Notes: generated from the letters alone by a model not told the origin. 64,000 nucleotides of DNA from Hofstenia miamia (GCA_900660155.1 CABFPE010000177.1:833652-897651); one strand, 5' to 3'; positions 45,850 through 60,289 are shown, numbered from the stretch's first letter. Made by a program: numbers and translations.

Positions 45850-47740
45850 CTAGAAATCAATGAAAAATTTGGAATCAAATTTCGAAATTAGTAAAAAAGA
45901 ACCAAAAAGTAGGTACATTATAAGATAAACTATTAAAAACCATATTAATGAAACAAATAGCTCAAAATGTAAATATAAAAAGTAAAAACCTTGAAAAAGA
46001 ATTCAAATTCTGACAAAGTTTTCAAATTTGTTTAAATATTGCAATTGTAAAAGTAAAAATGTTATTCTTTCCTAAAATTCAAGAGAATTCTTCCGATATC
46101 ACAGAAGCAATACTGCTATGTAGGTATATATAAGTACATGATTCACATATATTCCAAATAAAATTTTGTATGAAAAATATTTGCAGTAAAAAATTGGACA
46201 TTTTTTAAAAAGTATGCGAAAGCTTCCAAAGAGTATTTATCTAATATTGTTTCAAAATTTATAAGTTGTTTTTCTAAAACAATTGATCTTGAATATAATG
46301 CAAGAAGACACCTTTGTTTAGTTGAAGTTAGAATACTATTCGATTAAGTTTTGATTAACCACCGTAAACAGGTATTTATTGTACAATACAGACATGGATA
46401 GATAAATTGAAATTTTGAACGCAACCTTATGGATAACATCGCTAATGATTGTTTCTCGATAATCCTTTATACAAGTTTGTTCAGTAGTCATTTAAATGTA
46501 CGACTAAATGATTAAAAAACTATTTCTACTGCTAAACATACTGGACTTGGTCTGGATTTAAATTTTCTCGACATCATATTTTTTAATGAGTACGTTCATC
46601 ATCAACAGTAACCATTTTAGCCCTAATATGTTTGTCTTGGTTGTAAAGGAAATGGTAATAATTTATGAATAAAGAAGTTTCTCAATGTCGACGTGATGCG
46701 AATGTTTTTAGAGTGCCCTTGAAAAGTCACCTATTTGTTTCCTACATAAGTCCTACCCGATAATATATTGATGACATTTATTGAATTTATCTGATTTCAA
46801 ATACCCCTATACGCATTCACGTTGAAAAAATACTGCAACACCATTTTACTGATACTGAAAACATTGAACCTCAGTCAGACATCGGTCTGATATTCAGTCA
46901 GGCACTTCAGATGATGCGAAAGCGTTATCTTCATATCATGAAGCATCGTAATCACCATAAACCTCATAATCAACGATATCAGAAGCAAATTTTCATTTTA
47001 GAAGAGATCAGGACGTAGCGCAGCACACGAAACTCTTCACCAGCACTCTGAGCTTTTATATATACGAATCATAAAACTATTTTTCAAAAATGAACTGGTT
47101 AGTACAGTTGTCACTAGTACAAAAAACCTTGGTATAAAGAGGTTAAATGATCTTAATTGTAGTGAAAACATGTAATCCTTATGCCCGAAAACGTGATTGA
47201 ACCAATTCAGTGATGTTATGAAATCACACATTCATTTGAGATTACAAAATTTGGATCAACGTCTAAGTTTATGGAAAGGCCGCGGCTAGGGAATAAGAGC
47301 ATTTTTATGTGGCAAAAGGCAATTCTTCAATTTCCGTCCGGCAGATGACGATGTTATAGTTGTACATTGTACTTAAAGAAATGTTGCAATTGTCATACTT
47401 TTGTTTAAACGGTTCACACTGATAGGCGAATATTAAGCAACAACTGTAAATAATTTACTGTCAAACTGTTTGATATTCTGTTTTGTATAAACTGGAAGCT
47501 AGGCAGAAATTTGTTTATGTAACACAACATCTTAGTATACCTCTTAGTTTTATTGAGACAAAATCTATGCAAAACTTTCAACCTGACGAATCTGTTGAAT
47601 ATGAAACAAAAGTTGTAACTATACATTTAAAAAATGGAGGCAAAGAAAATAAATTGATTCTTATATTATATATGAGACGTTTTCATAATAGAACTAAAGC
47701 GACATGTGAACAAATTTTCTAACTACATTTAACATCATTA
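45850..47740. other. Intron sequence, no exon found
   Basis: I looked for the preceding VPS10 exon (expected to end in phase 2) and saw none. A plus-strand stretch near 46.9-47.0 kb is rich in His and Arg (MMRKRYLHIMKHRNHHK) but unplaced. Confidence 0.4.
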
Positions 47741-47749
47741 TTTTAACAC

Positions 47750-48200
47750 GCCGAATTTCCATACACATCAACTTATTTCCAAAAAATCAAAGTGAAAAAG
47801 GTGGAGAAATAATGCAATATATGGGCTTAATAGCTCTACAAAATATGGTGATTTCATCATCTAAATTGCATCACTCACGCTAAGCTCTTTGAGCAAGATG
47901 AGACCGAAAAACTTGTGTTAAAGGAAGACTAAAATTTGCACAAGAATGGGAACATTTTGATTTTAATAACGTTTGGGCGACTGACAAATGCATCTTCCAG
48001 ATGCATAAAACTACTGCTAAGTTATGCTATGCTAAATATGGAAAGAAATCAACAATGTCTTCATCATCATTTCCAAAACATTAAGAATTTTCCAAAAAAG
48101 GATGTTTGATATAATTCTGTACAGATATTGTCAACAAATCCAGTGGGCCTTTTTCCCATAAAATTATGAGACATCCTAAGAATTGACGCTGAAAAAATTT
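47750..48200 (+). mobile_element. Tc1/mariner superfamily remnant
   Basis: Plus-strand pieces RLKFAQEWEHFDFNNVWATD and CIFQMHK match the R-x-x-F-A-x-x-x......N-V-x-W-x-D-E region around the first catalytic Asp. Little of the rest survives. Confidence 0.45.
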
Positions 48201-50690
48201 CAAGAAATGTAGTTGATTTGAAGACAAAGGTTAATGAAAGCTATTATTTTATAATTTAACTTAAACACGTTATTGGAAATGTTAGGAAACACATCAAATA
48301 AAAACTAAGCCAAGAAAGTCAATGCTTTTACTTCTTTATCAAATGTATATATATATATACATGTAGATATTATTTTCTAACTTTGAGAAAACAAATAATA
48401 TATGAGTTTGAACTGTAATACCACAGAAGAGCAATACTTGACATCATATAAATAGCTTTTATTCCCATGACAAGCGATACAACATTACTTTTAAAATATA
48501 TTTTATAGAAGTTCTTCAGTTCGGCTTGATGATGGTTACTTAAGAAGTTGTAAATCTTAGCAAATAATAAAGCAACCAAGTCTCGAATTCAAAATAAACC
48601 GAAATGATGGATTTTTTGCAAGTGCTAATTGGGAAGATTCTTGTAAATTACGAAATAACAAATGCGGCATTCTTTAATTGCGCAATTGATGTTAAATGTA
48701 ATATTTTGCATCAGCTGTAAGTTTGCTATGTTTGCGATAATTCTAAATGCGGAACAAAATTGCAACGGATGGAATACGGGATGCTTATTAAAACGTGGTT
48801 ATAGCAGTAAATCGAAACAGTGAACGTCGTCAAAATTACCAGACAACGTAAACAATTTTTAAAGCAAAAAACCACAGAAGTTAAGCACCACAGTAAAAGT
48901 AGAGAGCAAAAATAAATTGCGTGTTAATTAAAAAATATTTAAAAAATAGCTTTATAATAATTTAGTTCACATCGTTTTCTATTGCTAATAACAACACGCT
49001 TCAATATAAATATTATAGACTCAAATGAAATGGGTGAAGGCGAAGCATATACCAGTAATTAATTTGAAAAAAATGAATTATATTTTTCTATATTCTCAAC
49101 CTCGTCCAAGTACTAAATTTAGTACCTATTATTAGGAACGACCAATTATGCTTTACGTACAAAAAGCATCAACAGAATAAATCAAGGCTATATCCTGCAT
49201 AAATTGAAGAACAATTTTTTAGCAATAACGCATAATTATGAAGATAAGCTGATTGCATCAATGCATCCTAGACAGGTTTTTCAACGAGCCGAGCTTGAAC
49301 ACTGTATTGGATATACACCGAGCCTTTATTAAGCCTAACATATCTATAGTTCTACTGTTAAATTTTTTATGCTGACTGTCTTATTTTTTCATTCAATATA
49401 CCTTTTTTTATAATCATATTTTAAAATGCTTATTAAATAATAGGAAGAGCTATGTAAAAAATTCTGAAAGCGCAATATTTTTCAAAATATCGAGCTAAAA
49501 CGAGCTTCTGTTTATATAATTTAACTATAAAATATTTCAGGTTGCTGTGCTCAAATAATGTTGAAACTTTGAAATATAGTATTTCTATGATGTTCATGAA
49601 AAGTCAATCAATATCAACTAGTTTCATATAAATCTTTCAAAACTGTTGAAGAATTAAGAGCTCTGGGGTACGAAAGTACTCCAAACGTCGATAACAGTTA
49701 AATGTTAACATATCAGCTATATACTGTGAATAAAATTAATTGTGAAAAGTCGTACGCTTCCGACCGTTTTTGGTTCTCGCTTGGCTTATTTTAGCCTTGA
49801 TAACATACACTTACAGTTATAAAAAATAACTGAAATAATTTATTGTAATGCAATAGCGAATGTGTACAGTTACAAAGAATAGCACTTTATACTTATATCC
49901 CGCATTGAAATCAAACACATAATTTAAACATGGTCTAATTTGTAAGGAGGTAGTGAAATGTGCATTATTTAAAGCTAATAATTTAAAATTGGAAATTGCA
50001 TGAGGAATTGGAAACGTTAAATCATATTGCGCAACAAAAGAAATTCTTAGAAAACACCCTCTCTTAAGCAATTTGCATGCCTAACGAATTCCTAGAAATT
50101 TGAACGTATAAATTGTTAAACAAAGAAAATAACTTTTACGGAGAATACACACATATGAATATCCTTATAGCATGTATGCAGCATAATTCTAAATTAGATT
50201 TCCACTAATTAAAAAACTTATTTATAAATAAAGCTTTACCGTAGAATCTTCCTACGAAAATTATTTGTGTGAAAATAAACATAGTAATTATATTTTCAAG
50301 TGGAATGGCATTTAAACATTGCATGATAAATGGAAAACAGATCATATTGGGCAAACAATAAATTCTAAGAAAGCGCACTCGCTTGAAACATAAAAATTAT
50401 AGAAAACATGAAAGAAAACTCTTATAACTTAAGTTACAAAGAGAATATGATTTCGAGCAGCACTGTACGTCGAAGTCATTGGCGAAATGCCAATATACAG
50501 TCGTTGCCATAATTCACTGACACCTCAAAAAATACTAAAACACTCGTTTACACGCATGTACGTGCATCTATGAGGATGTAAGTAGTATTAATTACTTACA
50601 ACCAATGAGAATGTAGCTTTAGTGACATCCCTGGTATTCTTGTTTTGTATATAAACACAGACCTGTTAAATATCAGTTATTATTTAGACC
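48200..50690. other. AT-rich sequence, nothing recognised
   Basis: No exon, RNA gene or defined repeat on either strand. A short TA tract lies at 48345-48358. Confidence 0.4.
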
Positions 50691-50699
50691 TAACTGGCG

Positions 50700-52200
50700 T
50701 ATGGAGAATGAGATCTTCAGCAATTCGAAAATCGTCTTAGTGAAATTCGCAATCTCATCATAGAATGCCTACATGAGAACATACAGTGTAATTGGACTCT
50801 TATCAAATTTAAGGTTAAAAATCTAATTGATAAACTGCAAACACTAGCTAATAATGAGCGCTACTATAGATTAAGTAAACTAGAGAAACAATTGAAGTTC
50901 CTGGGTCCAGATATGATTGACATGAAACAATTGCTTGAAAACACGATCAATGACACTCTAATGGTAGAGTACGAGATCGACGAAGGGAACCTCAAAGAAA
51001 TAATAAGTTTCATTAATAGTTCAATGCGGAAGCTCCATATTAACCAGGATGTAATGGACAATGGAGCTCTATCAGAAAAAAAACTGAGGATATTGTACCA
51101 CGATCTTTACAAAGAGAGAAATCTCAATCCAAGCAACTTTATACCAGACTATTTTGTAATATCAGAAGAAGAAAAAGAAGACCTATCTCTAGATTTTTCC
51201 TCTGAAGAAATTTTACTTGCCATTAAAAAGCTTAAAAATTGTCTATTTTTGTCAAAACGAAAGCTGTCAATGTTTTAGTACTGACGAAATTGCTTTATTA
51301 ATTGACACACTATCCATCTTTCTGCATAAACAAGAAAATGCAAACCAAAATAAATGAAGCAATTTGGAAAAATAACGACCATATCAGACCAACAAAAATA
51401 ATGTATTGCTGCTTTAAACATGGTTGAGTCTAATTAGGATGCATTTTCAATTTGCAATTGGCATACAAGATAAATTTAATGATGGCGATTTAAAATAATG
51501 AGGCCCATCCTATCCACAAGTTATGTAACAAAATAATTTCTTTTGCTACAAACAAAAGGAATCTCCTAGATATGATGTTTAATTTGTCATTACCTTTGAA
51601 ACTAAAATCATACTGTCCATATCTCTATGAAAACCTATACATAATGAGAACGCAAAAGTTTCAATTAAATCCAGAAGGCTGCAGTGCAAATTTACAACAA
51701 CTTATTGACATCAAGAAGCTGAAGAAGCCAAATATGCAATTCAATACTGATGTAGATCCGAAAAGTCTTGCAAACTTTGCCATTAGGAGAAAAGACAAGT
51801 ACTTACCACTAAGATATAAATCTAAGGGCAAAATACTCGCCGATTTCTATTATGCACAGGATGAAAGCATACCAATAATATTTAACAAAGCAGCAAGTTT
51901 CTGGGAACTGGAGCCAGATGAAATCCGTACCCTAGTTAACAAAATGCACACTTCAATATTCGACCTTATTACAAAACCTTACTCCATAAGATCGTTTTGA
52001 ACAGAATTATTAATAGGGAGAAATGTTATTTTTCGAAGCTGATAACAACACCAAAGTGCCGGTTGAGCCATTCAGAAAATAAAAATACTAAGCACCTAAT
52101 TTTTCAGTGCCAAAGGCGAATACAATCGAAGCCTGTAGTTTCCATAACATTTCAGATCTCTTTGCCACACCAATCCCTGCAAAACGGTTGACTATATTGT
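50700..52200 (+). mobile_element. LINE ORF2 remnant with deleted RT core
   Basis: The open frame from about 50745 to 51275 ends ISEEEKEDLSLDFSSEEILL plus AIKKLKN, the approach to the RT domain (E-E-I-x-x-A-I-K-x-L-K-x-x-K-S-P-G-P-D-G) in L1-like LINEs. The catalytic RT core is absent. 51572-51997 is a second open piece, and 51997-52191 holds CRLSHSENKNTKHLIFQC, like the C-terminal C-x-x-x-H....H-L-I-F-x-C motif of LINE ORF2. An internal deletion plus frame changes make it dead. Confidence 0.55.
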
Positions 52201-52779
52201 GAAATCAATAGCAATGCCTCAAGAAGCCAGTACTAAATTAAGTCCTTTGTCTATTATTTATTTACTTTTAATTTTAACAAGTTCCTGTTTAGACTGTAAA
52301 TATTTGTTGTTTTAATGCCTCCAAAGTACTAGTGTGTTTGTGTTATATTTAGTACTATAATATTATCTTTGTTGTTTTTAGCTGCGTTCAATCAACAATA
52401 TCAAATAAGTAAGTGCTGCGTGCTGTTTCGGTTTCGAGCTCTCTTCATCTCTTACTGAGTTTTTGTGAGTGTCCACGTTTTCTTTTTTCGTCTATTTATG
52501 TTTCTTTTTAACTTTAATATAATATATAGTATGATGTGGAGTGGTCTGTCTGTACAAACGAAGAGCAATGGTGCTTTTTTAGTACAATGATGATAAGAAC
52601 TGCTTGGTATGTAAATACTTTGTAAATAGCTAAAACCAAAAAAAATGAATAGTTCTATGTCTGAGTACAATGTCTGCGTAGAAAAAAAGAAAAAAAGGCA
52701 AAGCACTTTTACACACTTTTGAGGTGCCTTTATATGATACAGTTATGTGAAATTGTACATCTCTACTTCCATTCAACAT

Positions 52780-53520
52780 TAGCCACGCAGCAGTGGCCAA
52801 CAATCTTCACCTTCATTAAACCAGTAGTTCCTTTACTTATCCCAAACGCAATAGAAGACCACGTTTCACAATCAAAGTGAACAATTATGCTCTGTTGAGA
52901 TCATGCAATGTTTATCCATTTAATGGATCCTACTCCATAAAAGCTGATCTTCCTGCGGGGTTGCTAAATTGACTAGTTCACACACTATTCATCAATGTCT
53001 TGCTGAAGGAAACTTTCAATCTCACATGGCAACCAATAAACCACGTTTATCAGCCAACATGTTCATGGCAGGATTGTTTTTCTAAAACGTATCAACATTG
53101 GACTTGGATCAATAGCTTTCAATAATGTTGAAAGATGAAACCACAATCAAGCACCAAGGTGCATGAATTAAAACTGTGTGCCATCCACCTCGTAAATGCT
53201 TTGCACCACAATACGCAATTCTATTCTATTGCCATCAATGAACTGAAAGTCATGGTCTAGGGTGCATTTGTAGCTAAGGAATGTTGTGTCTCTGGTTTTT
53301 ATCTAAGGGAATTACTGTCAAGTTGAATGAGAAGAATGGTATTCTAGGTTATAATACCCTATGCTTCTTGAGATGTATGGCCACAATTTTTTCAAACATC
53401 ATGTGGTACCATAAAATCAATCATAACTAAAAATAGTATGGCTGAAACCTAATTGCATCAATGTTTTGGGTCCTTAATTAGGTAACTTTCGTGATTTGTC
53501 ATGAATTGAAAATTGTTAGT
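52780..53520 (+). mobile_element. Possible Tc1 transposase remnant
   Basis: Fragments such as IHQCLAEGNFQSHMATNKPR (HTH/linker region with K-P-R-L-S) and a G-x-N-F-F-K-H-H-like end suggest a much decayed Tc1 copy. No catalytic motif is clean. Confidence 0.3.
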
Positions 53521-54959
53521 GAAAGGAAAATTGTACTTCATAGTAGCACATAATACAATGACGTGATAAAATATGTGGGGGCATAGGAAAGACAAAGCCC
53601 TGCTGTTTGGCATTTGGCTGCTGTGCTTGTAAAATGTGCACGTGAAAATAGATTAAACTGTTTTTGTCCTTTTGGGTATTCTTGTGCAAAATAGTCTCAA
53701 CATCAGCTATTTTAACATTTCAGTGAATATGGCTAGGACTGGATATAAGGCATTGTTTAAAACAGCGCACGAAAGAGGTGCGTGCGTAGAATTCCGCTCA
53801 CCTCCACTTGGTGTTTAAAATCGCTCAGCTCTTGCACAAGGAAAAATTCTTGCGCGGTTTTTGTGTGGGGCAATGTAGTTAGACTGCACTCACGCGCTAT
53901 AGCGGACTGTTTAAAACATGAAGTGCGCAAGAGCCGCGCATTTATCAAAAGTGAATTATCAAATATTAAATTTTCTTAATGATTTCGGTACTACAATGAC
54001 ATTTACCAGTAAATTTAAAAGATATTATTATTATTTGAGGCAGTAGATTTGATAGGAAGCGATTTAAAAATATTTAAATATTAAGTGTAAATTATGTAAA
54101 TTACCAAATTATTCAATTCTTTGGATTTAAGTAGTAAATTCATTAGGTTATACTTTTGAGCCCATTCTTCAATACAATTTTAATTAAAATCATGATGTAA
54201 GCATACACAAGAAATTTATTTTATCATGTATCTAGTCCAAGTATAATATACATTTCTGGAAGTCTATGATACTGAATAGATACACAAGAAAATTATGATA
54301 TGAATGTCTATAGTGATATTGTAAATTTCGGAAAATGAGTAAAGGATCTCCAATAAACTATATTCCCATGGCGATTCCTATAGGATGCAACTGTCCCCAC
54401 CCACCCCAGTTCCATCCTCAACGGGGATTCCCATTTCTACGGAAGCTCTGGGTATATTTACCCACCTCAAAATTTTGAAGATTTTTTCTTGGAGCAAGCT
54501 TCAAATTTTCATTCGACAACTCCCTATTCTGAGCGGAAAATGACTACTTTCAGCAAATATTTCAACAACTGTTTCTTCTAAAAAAATTGTCCAGTTGGGG
54601 CCAGTTTTCTATACGACATTGCAGACAAGCATTGTTCTTAGACAATAATATCTGATTTATTCAGATTTACATAACTTACGATAAGATTTTGCTTTTTTCT
54701 CCAAATGTTCATCAAAATAAAAATTGATTAAAAGCAACCCGTTGAGTGTCAATATGCAATTTATTGCTTGTTTGCTACGTTGTAGATGCCTTCAACCTGC
54801 CGTATACATAAAGCCTGTCAAATAAATGAAGTTTAAACGAAATCGTTTAATTGAGTGCTGGGTTTAAACAAACGGCTAATTTAAACGACTGGAGCTAATT
54901 TCGTGTTAATTTTTTGAACAAATCGTAATGTTCCATTTTTTTGGTAAAAAACAGCTTTA

Positions 54960-55030
54960 GGTGTGTTCCCACTAACGGCTATTATCACCAGTCAAAAAAT
55001 CGGTGAAAAAGTCGATAAAGAGAACACACC
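54960..55030. mobile_element. 71-base palindromic MITE
   Basis: Ends GGTGTGTTCCCACT and AAAGAGAACACACC are inverted. TTTA borders both sides (54956-54959 and 55031-55034). Non-coding. Confidence 0.5.
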
Positions 55031-55506
55031 TTTATAGAGGTAGTTTATTTGGTTATTTATTTTTGCTTAGCATGACAAAAATTCAAGGTTCACAGAATAA
55101 GTGAAAATGGGAAATTTCAAATTATATTGCATGTCGAAAACAATGCAGTTTTATTCAAGAAGCTCTGCATCTGCATTGATAAGTGAAATGACTTAAATTG
55201 CACGCTGAAGAATTTATTGTTTAGAATATCTGTAAGCTAAATTACGAGAAATTGTATCCGCTAATAACTTACCAACTGTTTTATCAAATTCTTCATTTTA
55301 TGTTTTTCACAATGAAATACAAGTTCTCTTTTACTTATTTGTGCAACTTGCATGCTTGTCATGTTAAGCCAGATTAAGCGTAAGCCAATAAAATACCACT
55401 GTAAATAGTTTTTTTAATCGAAAAATGGAACATTAAGTTTTCTTCAATACATTAATACAGAATTAACTCGAAGCTGGTAACCAACGCATAATTATTCCCC
55501 TGTAAT

Positions 55507-56492
55507 TAGGGCCGGTGGTATGAACATTTTGAGAGTCGATTCGGTATCATTCAAAATACCACGGTATCCTTTTGCTGACTGAAAAATCAATAGTATATAT
55601 ATGAAAAACGTTGAGATCAAAATAAGCTGCACCTGCAAACCTAAAATTTTGCTTACAGATTTGACGTAGTCTAAAAATTATATCTGTAAACTTTTCGCCA
55701 AGTTCGGGGTTAAGATATATCTTAAAATGCCCGAAAGCTAAAAAATATTTATATAGCAATAAGACACTAGGTATACACAGAATTCAATTTTGTCTTTCTC
55801 GATGACACATATTACAATGTGTTGGCTGATTTGGGAATTACGGTTAAATGAAGTTTGTTAATTGACTGGATAACATGTTGGGAAGGACAAAATTAGTCTG
55901 TCATGATAGATGCGGCTTGCACATGCTGCATACCTGCATCTCAAAAATAACCTCAAAGATTGGGGTGGCGTCTTATACTCGAGGATTTCCATTAATTAAT
56001 AGGACTGTTATTTTTTTAGCTAAAAAATGCTAACTTTGACCTTATAAAATTGATATTATTCACCTAAGAAACATATTTTTACATATTCTTTTTACCTCAA
56101 AATTTGGTTTCCTTTTTTTATTGGTATTTTTTCAGCACTAAAAAGCTGCAATTAAAGACAAAAATAAAAACATCCTTTCTTTTGCAATTGTAGTATACCA
56201 TATGGTTATATCAATTATATGATATTTTTCGTATTTCCTATATGAAAGGGAATTGTTTACCAAATTTTGACTTTATTGACTTATGTTAGGCCTAGTAATT
56301 GCAATATACATGAATTTTATTGAACATTAGGGTCTGACAAAGAAAATAAATTTAAAATATTTCAAGCTTTCATCATAAGTGTTGACTCTCGGGCTTGCAT
56401 ACAATACACATACTCTTAAGTAAAATACCGATCAATTTTTTAGGAAAGATACTGCTGTATCGGTTTCGGAATCGGTATACCGCCGGGACCTA
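55507..56492. mobile_element. TIR element of about 1 kb, hAT-like
   Basis: Left TAGGGCCGGTGGTATGAACA; right (reverse complement) TAGGTCCCGGCGGTATACCG, with GATTCGGTATC / GTTTCGGAATCGG inside. Near 55960-55985, GGGGTGGCGTCTTATACTCG looks like a pogo/Tigger end inserted in it. No transposase motif recognised. Confidence 0.55.
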
Positions 56493-57356
56493 CATCTGCT
56501 TGGCATGCACACAGAATTTTTACACAGAAGGTAGTTATTAAAAAGTTATTCACAAAATATCCTATGTGATTTTGAACATTGTAATTAAATCTAGATGTTT
56601 ACAAAAATCCTAGTATTTCCTCTAAAGTTGTATTAGTTTGATACATTCATTCATAAACATTGACCATTTGTTTGTAGTTACGTCCATATTTTAGTTTTTT
56701 ACAATTATCTAGAAATTTCTTAAAACTAATTTTAAAATGTACAAAGCTTAGAATTTTACAGATGGCTTTGTGCTTACAATTCATTGAATATCTGATAATT
56801 TTTTTTGAAAAGCGATGCACATTATCATGCTAAACAGAACTCTTTTCTACCGACAAGGATTAAATTCAGACTCAATTTTGTTCTGCTACTTGCAATAATT
56901 ACAAAGATATTTAAGCCTATATAATTAAGAGGGTATTCGAACGATTTTATAAGGTTTTTTATCGAAACACTACGTTTTAATTAGTGGTTGTCACACATTA
57001 CAGTAAAAATAAGATGATTTGTTTAAAATAATTTCTTCTTCACTAAAAATCAATAGCAAAGGAGGAAAGGAATTTAGCATGCTTTCTAGAGTTCTACAAA
57101 AATCAATTTCGAAAAACGTTGCTCTACAAAGCTAAGTAGCTTGTTACACAATGCAACGCTGACTGAGACTTGGCACAAACCTCACTGGTTTATGGTGCGT
57201 ATTTATAAAGTTTAAGAACATGTTAGTAAACACCAATTCATTTTGTTGCAGAAAGAATATGAAGAATTGCATTAAATACAGACAGAAAATTCTCAAGATA
57301 AAAATGCAAATATCTAAAAAGTGCACTTTTCCTTTTATCCAGCTCTAAAGCGCTTA

Positions 57357-57358
57357 TG

Positions 57359-57424
<66 letters not shown>
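57357..57424. repeat. (AAT)n microsatellite
   Basis: About 19 uninterrupted ATA/AAT triplets, then a C interruption and a few more. Confidence 0.95.
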
Positions 57425-57425
<1 letters not shown>

Positions 57426-57549
57426 GAATGACTATGTAGTCGCTGACGGCAAACACTACAAAAATATAAAAACAAGCCAAGTTTTACGGCAGCGAGGGCA
57501 GTCACAGGAGATAAAGTAGGAGCAGATTGAAAAATAGGCGAATTTGAAG

Positions 57550-58850
57550 AATGGCTTAGCAAAGAGGAAAGACATCAAAGATTTCTGAAAGCTCGGCAAT
57601 ATCATCAGAGCGAATGGAGCGGCAATTAGACAACTTTATGAAATCAAAAAGATCAAGGTCCAATTTGCGAGTGAGCAAGCGGTTGAACAGGAGGAGATCA
57701 CAAGCATGGAAGTAGAGTAACAGCGGGAGAGCGGAGAATTTGATAAGAGCGTCTTTGTATGGCAAAGGAGAGATCCATTTGAAAGCGCGCTTCTGGAAGC
57801 GTTCCATGGAGTGGAACAAGCCACAAGAAGAATAGCGTGAGGAAGGACTTGAATAAAGAGAGTTTCATAGCAGTCGTGGAATTAAAGAGTGAGGAATTAG
57901 CTTTGCAGACGCGTAAGGACACATGACCAGACCAATTAAAGTTAGCAGCAAGTTGAACTCCAAGGTGAGTATGATGAGGAAAGGAGAGGCAGATAAGAAG
58001 GGGACATACCAAAAAAGAAATGCCACATGTCTTGGTTGGGCAAAAATCAAGATGGTTAACGGAAGACCAAGTAGACAAAAGCTCAAGATCAGAGGTAATA
58101 TTTGAGGCAAAAGAACTACGAACGTTGAAAATCGCAGTGTCATCGACGTACAGATTGAGGGAGGTCATTGATAGCAACGAGGAAGAAGAGAACAGCAAAC
58201 ACAGAACCTTGAAGAGTACCACTAGAGACAAAGGCAGAAGAAATAGACGAGTTGATTTTGGCACACTGACGACGATTGGACAGGTAAGACTGGAAAAGTT
58301 CGATGAAATCAACATCAAAGCCAAAAAAACATAATTTGTCATGAATAGAATGAGACAGTTGATCAAAAGCTTTAGAAATGTCAAGAAAGAGAATTCAACC
58401 AGGATTATTACGATCAGAGTGGAAAAAACAGTTTTCAATGAAAGTGAGAAGTTAGTGATGGTAGAACGACACGGGAGGTTACCATGTTGCGAAGAAGAGA
58501 TGAAGTGACGACTTTTATTGAATACGTAACGAAAGGAAAGGCGCTCGAAGACGATTGATAACCGAGAAAGAATAGCTATTGGACGTTACGAAATGACGTA
58601 AGAGGAGGGAAGCTGATTGGATTTTAACAGCGGAAAGATCCAAGATGTTTTCCAGCACGGCGGAAAACGTTTAGAGGAGCAAATGTAGAAGAGATGCTTG
58701 AAATGGATGGAAAGAGTTGAGGTTTCGTGAACTACAAAAGATGGGTCGCCGTCAGGATAGCAATGACCAGACAACTTGCAGTACTTAAGCATGAGGGAAG
58801 TATCATGGGCATTGAAGACGATTCATAGTACAAATTATGCAATCAAGTCA
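57550..58850 (-). mobile_element. LINE reverse transcriptase remnant (Jockey/CR1-like)
   Basis: Minus strand, from high to low: PPCWKTSWIFPLLKSN (W-x-x-x-x-I-x-P-L-x-K), KAFDQLSHSIHDKL, LFQSYLSNRRQCAKINSSIS, SSGTLQGSVFAVLFF then LVAINDLP (Q-G-S-x-L...I-N-D-L), NLYVDDTAIFNVRSS (catalytic Y-V-D-D), and a tail MERFQKRAFKWISPLPYKDA (V-Q-K-R-x-x-R-x-I). The pieces lie in different frames, so there are several frameshifts. The YVDD site itself is intact. The AAT repeat 150 bases beyond the tail could be its 3' tail repeat. Confidence 0.8.
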
Positions 58851-58949
58851 ACTACCTTTAAAAAATGAAATATTATTCTCAAGTAGCAATGGTTCTAGAA
58901 TTAATTGGAACTTCTTGTATCTTAAATCACAAGTTTCTTACAACAATTA

Positions 58950-59288
58950 ATGACATTATATTACGTTATCGCGTGGCAGATTGTAATAAATAGGACAACC
59001 AAAAGGGCAATAGGGAAAATAAGGGAAAAGGCCAAATTCAGGGTTATATGCGGAAATCGTTGTAAAGTGTGGATAGGGACGGATTTCCTTTATTTTAATG
59101 AAACTTTATTCATTAAGCTGAGTAAGTTCACTGAGCTTATACAAAATAGATACAAAATATATAGTTTTTTATTAACAGTAGACAAGGACGATGATATTAG
59201 ATTTTATCTCGAGAAAACACTGCACAATCTGTCTGATATTCGCAGAATTTTGGAGATACCCACAAAAAATCTTCACCTGGAAGAATTC
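58950..59288 (+). CDS. Unrecognised open frame, 113 codons
   Basis: Open frame with coding-like composition (VICGNRCKVWIGTDFLYFNE, LTVDKDDDIRFYLEKTLHNL). I do not recognise the family. No splice sites, TIRs or partner frames nearby support a gene, and it sits between a LINE and TIR elements, so a transposon origin is likely. Confidence 0.2.
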
Positions 59289-59299
59289 TAGTTCAACCG

Positions 59300-60120
59300 C
59301 ATTTACAATTAATAGATGCAAATTTTTTTGACATGGGCATACATCGATGGAAAAGACGGCGGGAAAGGGGCGGAAAATGGCTTTCCTAGTAATAAATTAA
59401 CAATTTTAACAGGCGTTGTTCAGAACAAATTAATTTAGACGAAGCTTAAGTAGATGATACACTAACAAACAACCGATCAGGAATGCAACTAATTTTAATC
59501 CTTTTGCAAACATGCTGCGGTGCTACATTATCAAACACTAGTCAAACAACCCATTAAACAAACGACATAATAGAAATTTTGATTTATATTTAACTAGCCT
59601 GCATTATGTTCGCTATTGACAAGCGAATAGATCGTTTTCTGAAATACGTGTTATCAAAATTGTATGTATTTACGTGAGAATTATTTCCTTTGTCCACGCA
59701 TTAGTATAATGTTTAATACGATCATTCTTTTCCGCACAGCACGTGCACTGAGCACGAATTGTTTAAAATTAGGTTTTTGGTAACGGTGATGTTTGAATAA
59801 AAGACACCGTGCTTCGCATCACCGAAGAAAAATAATTATGTATATGCAAAAGTTTCCTCTTTTAGTCCAGGAAAATCGCATCACAATACTACACATGAGT
59901 GGATCGGCAAGTTAACGAGACTAAAATTAACCAATGATTCTCGTTTGTCTTATTGCAAGAAAAAACTAAGAAGAAACATATATGTAGCAGGGCTTTGGAA
60001 TGCACAATTGCTTTGATGAAGTTGCTGGTATACAGTGAATAAAAAATTGCACTCTAAAAATAATTCCAGGAAAATCAGAAATTTATGTGTTCAAGAAATA
60101 TGGTTCATAATAGTACGTGG
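59300..60120. other. No gene seen
   Basis: Mixed-composition sequence with short self-complementary bits (for example GCACGTGC near 59742) but no element or gene that I can support. Confidence 0.4.
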
Positions 60121-60289
60121 CTTAGGGTGGTCCTACACTGCCGGTAAGTAAAGTAAAGTAAAAATTTTTTACTTACCGGCAGTGTACGAGCTCTTAAGTA
60201 AAGTAAAGTAAGGTATCAAGTAGATAATTACACAATCGGTTCTGTTCGATTTTTAAGTAAACCTTTACGGCAGTGTATGAGGTCTTAAG

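Noticed and set aside
57923-58334. Plus-strand open frames of 60 and 104 codons
   Set aside because: They are antisense to the LINE reverse-transcriptase remnant.
59300-60120. Short self-complementary words (such as GCACGTGC) as a regulatory element
   Set aside because: Too short and isolated to support a function.
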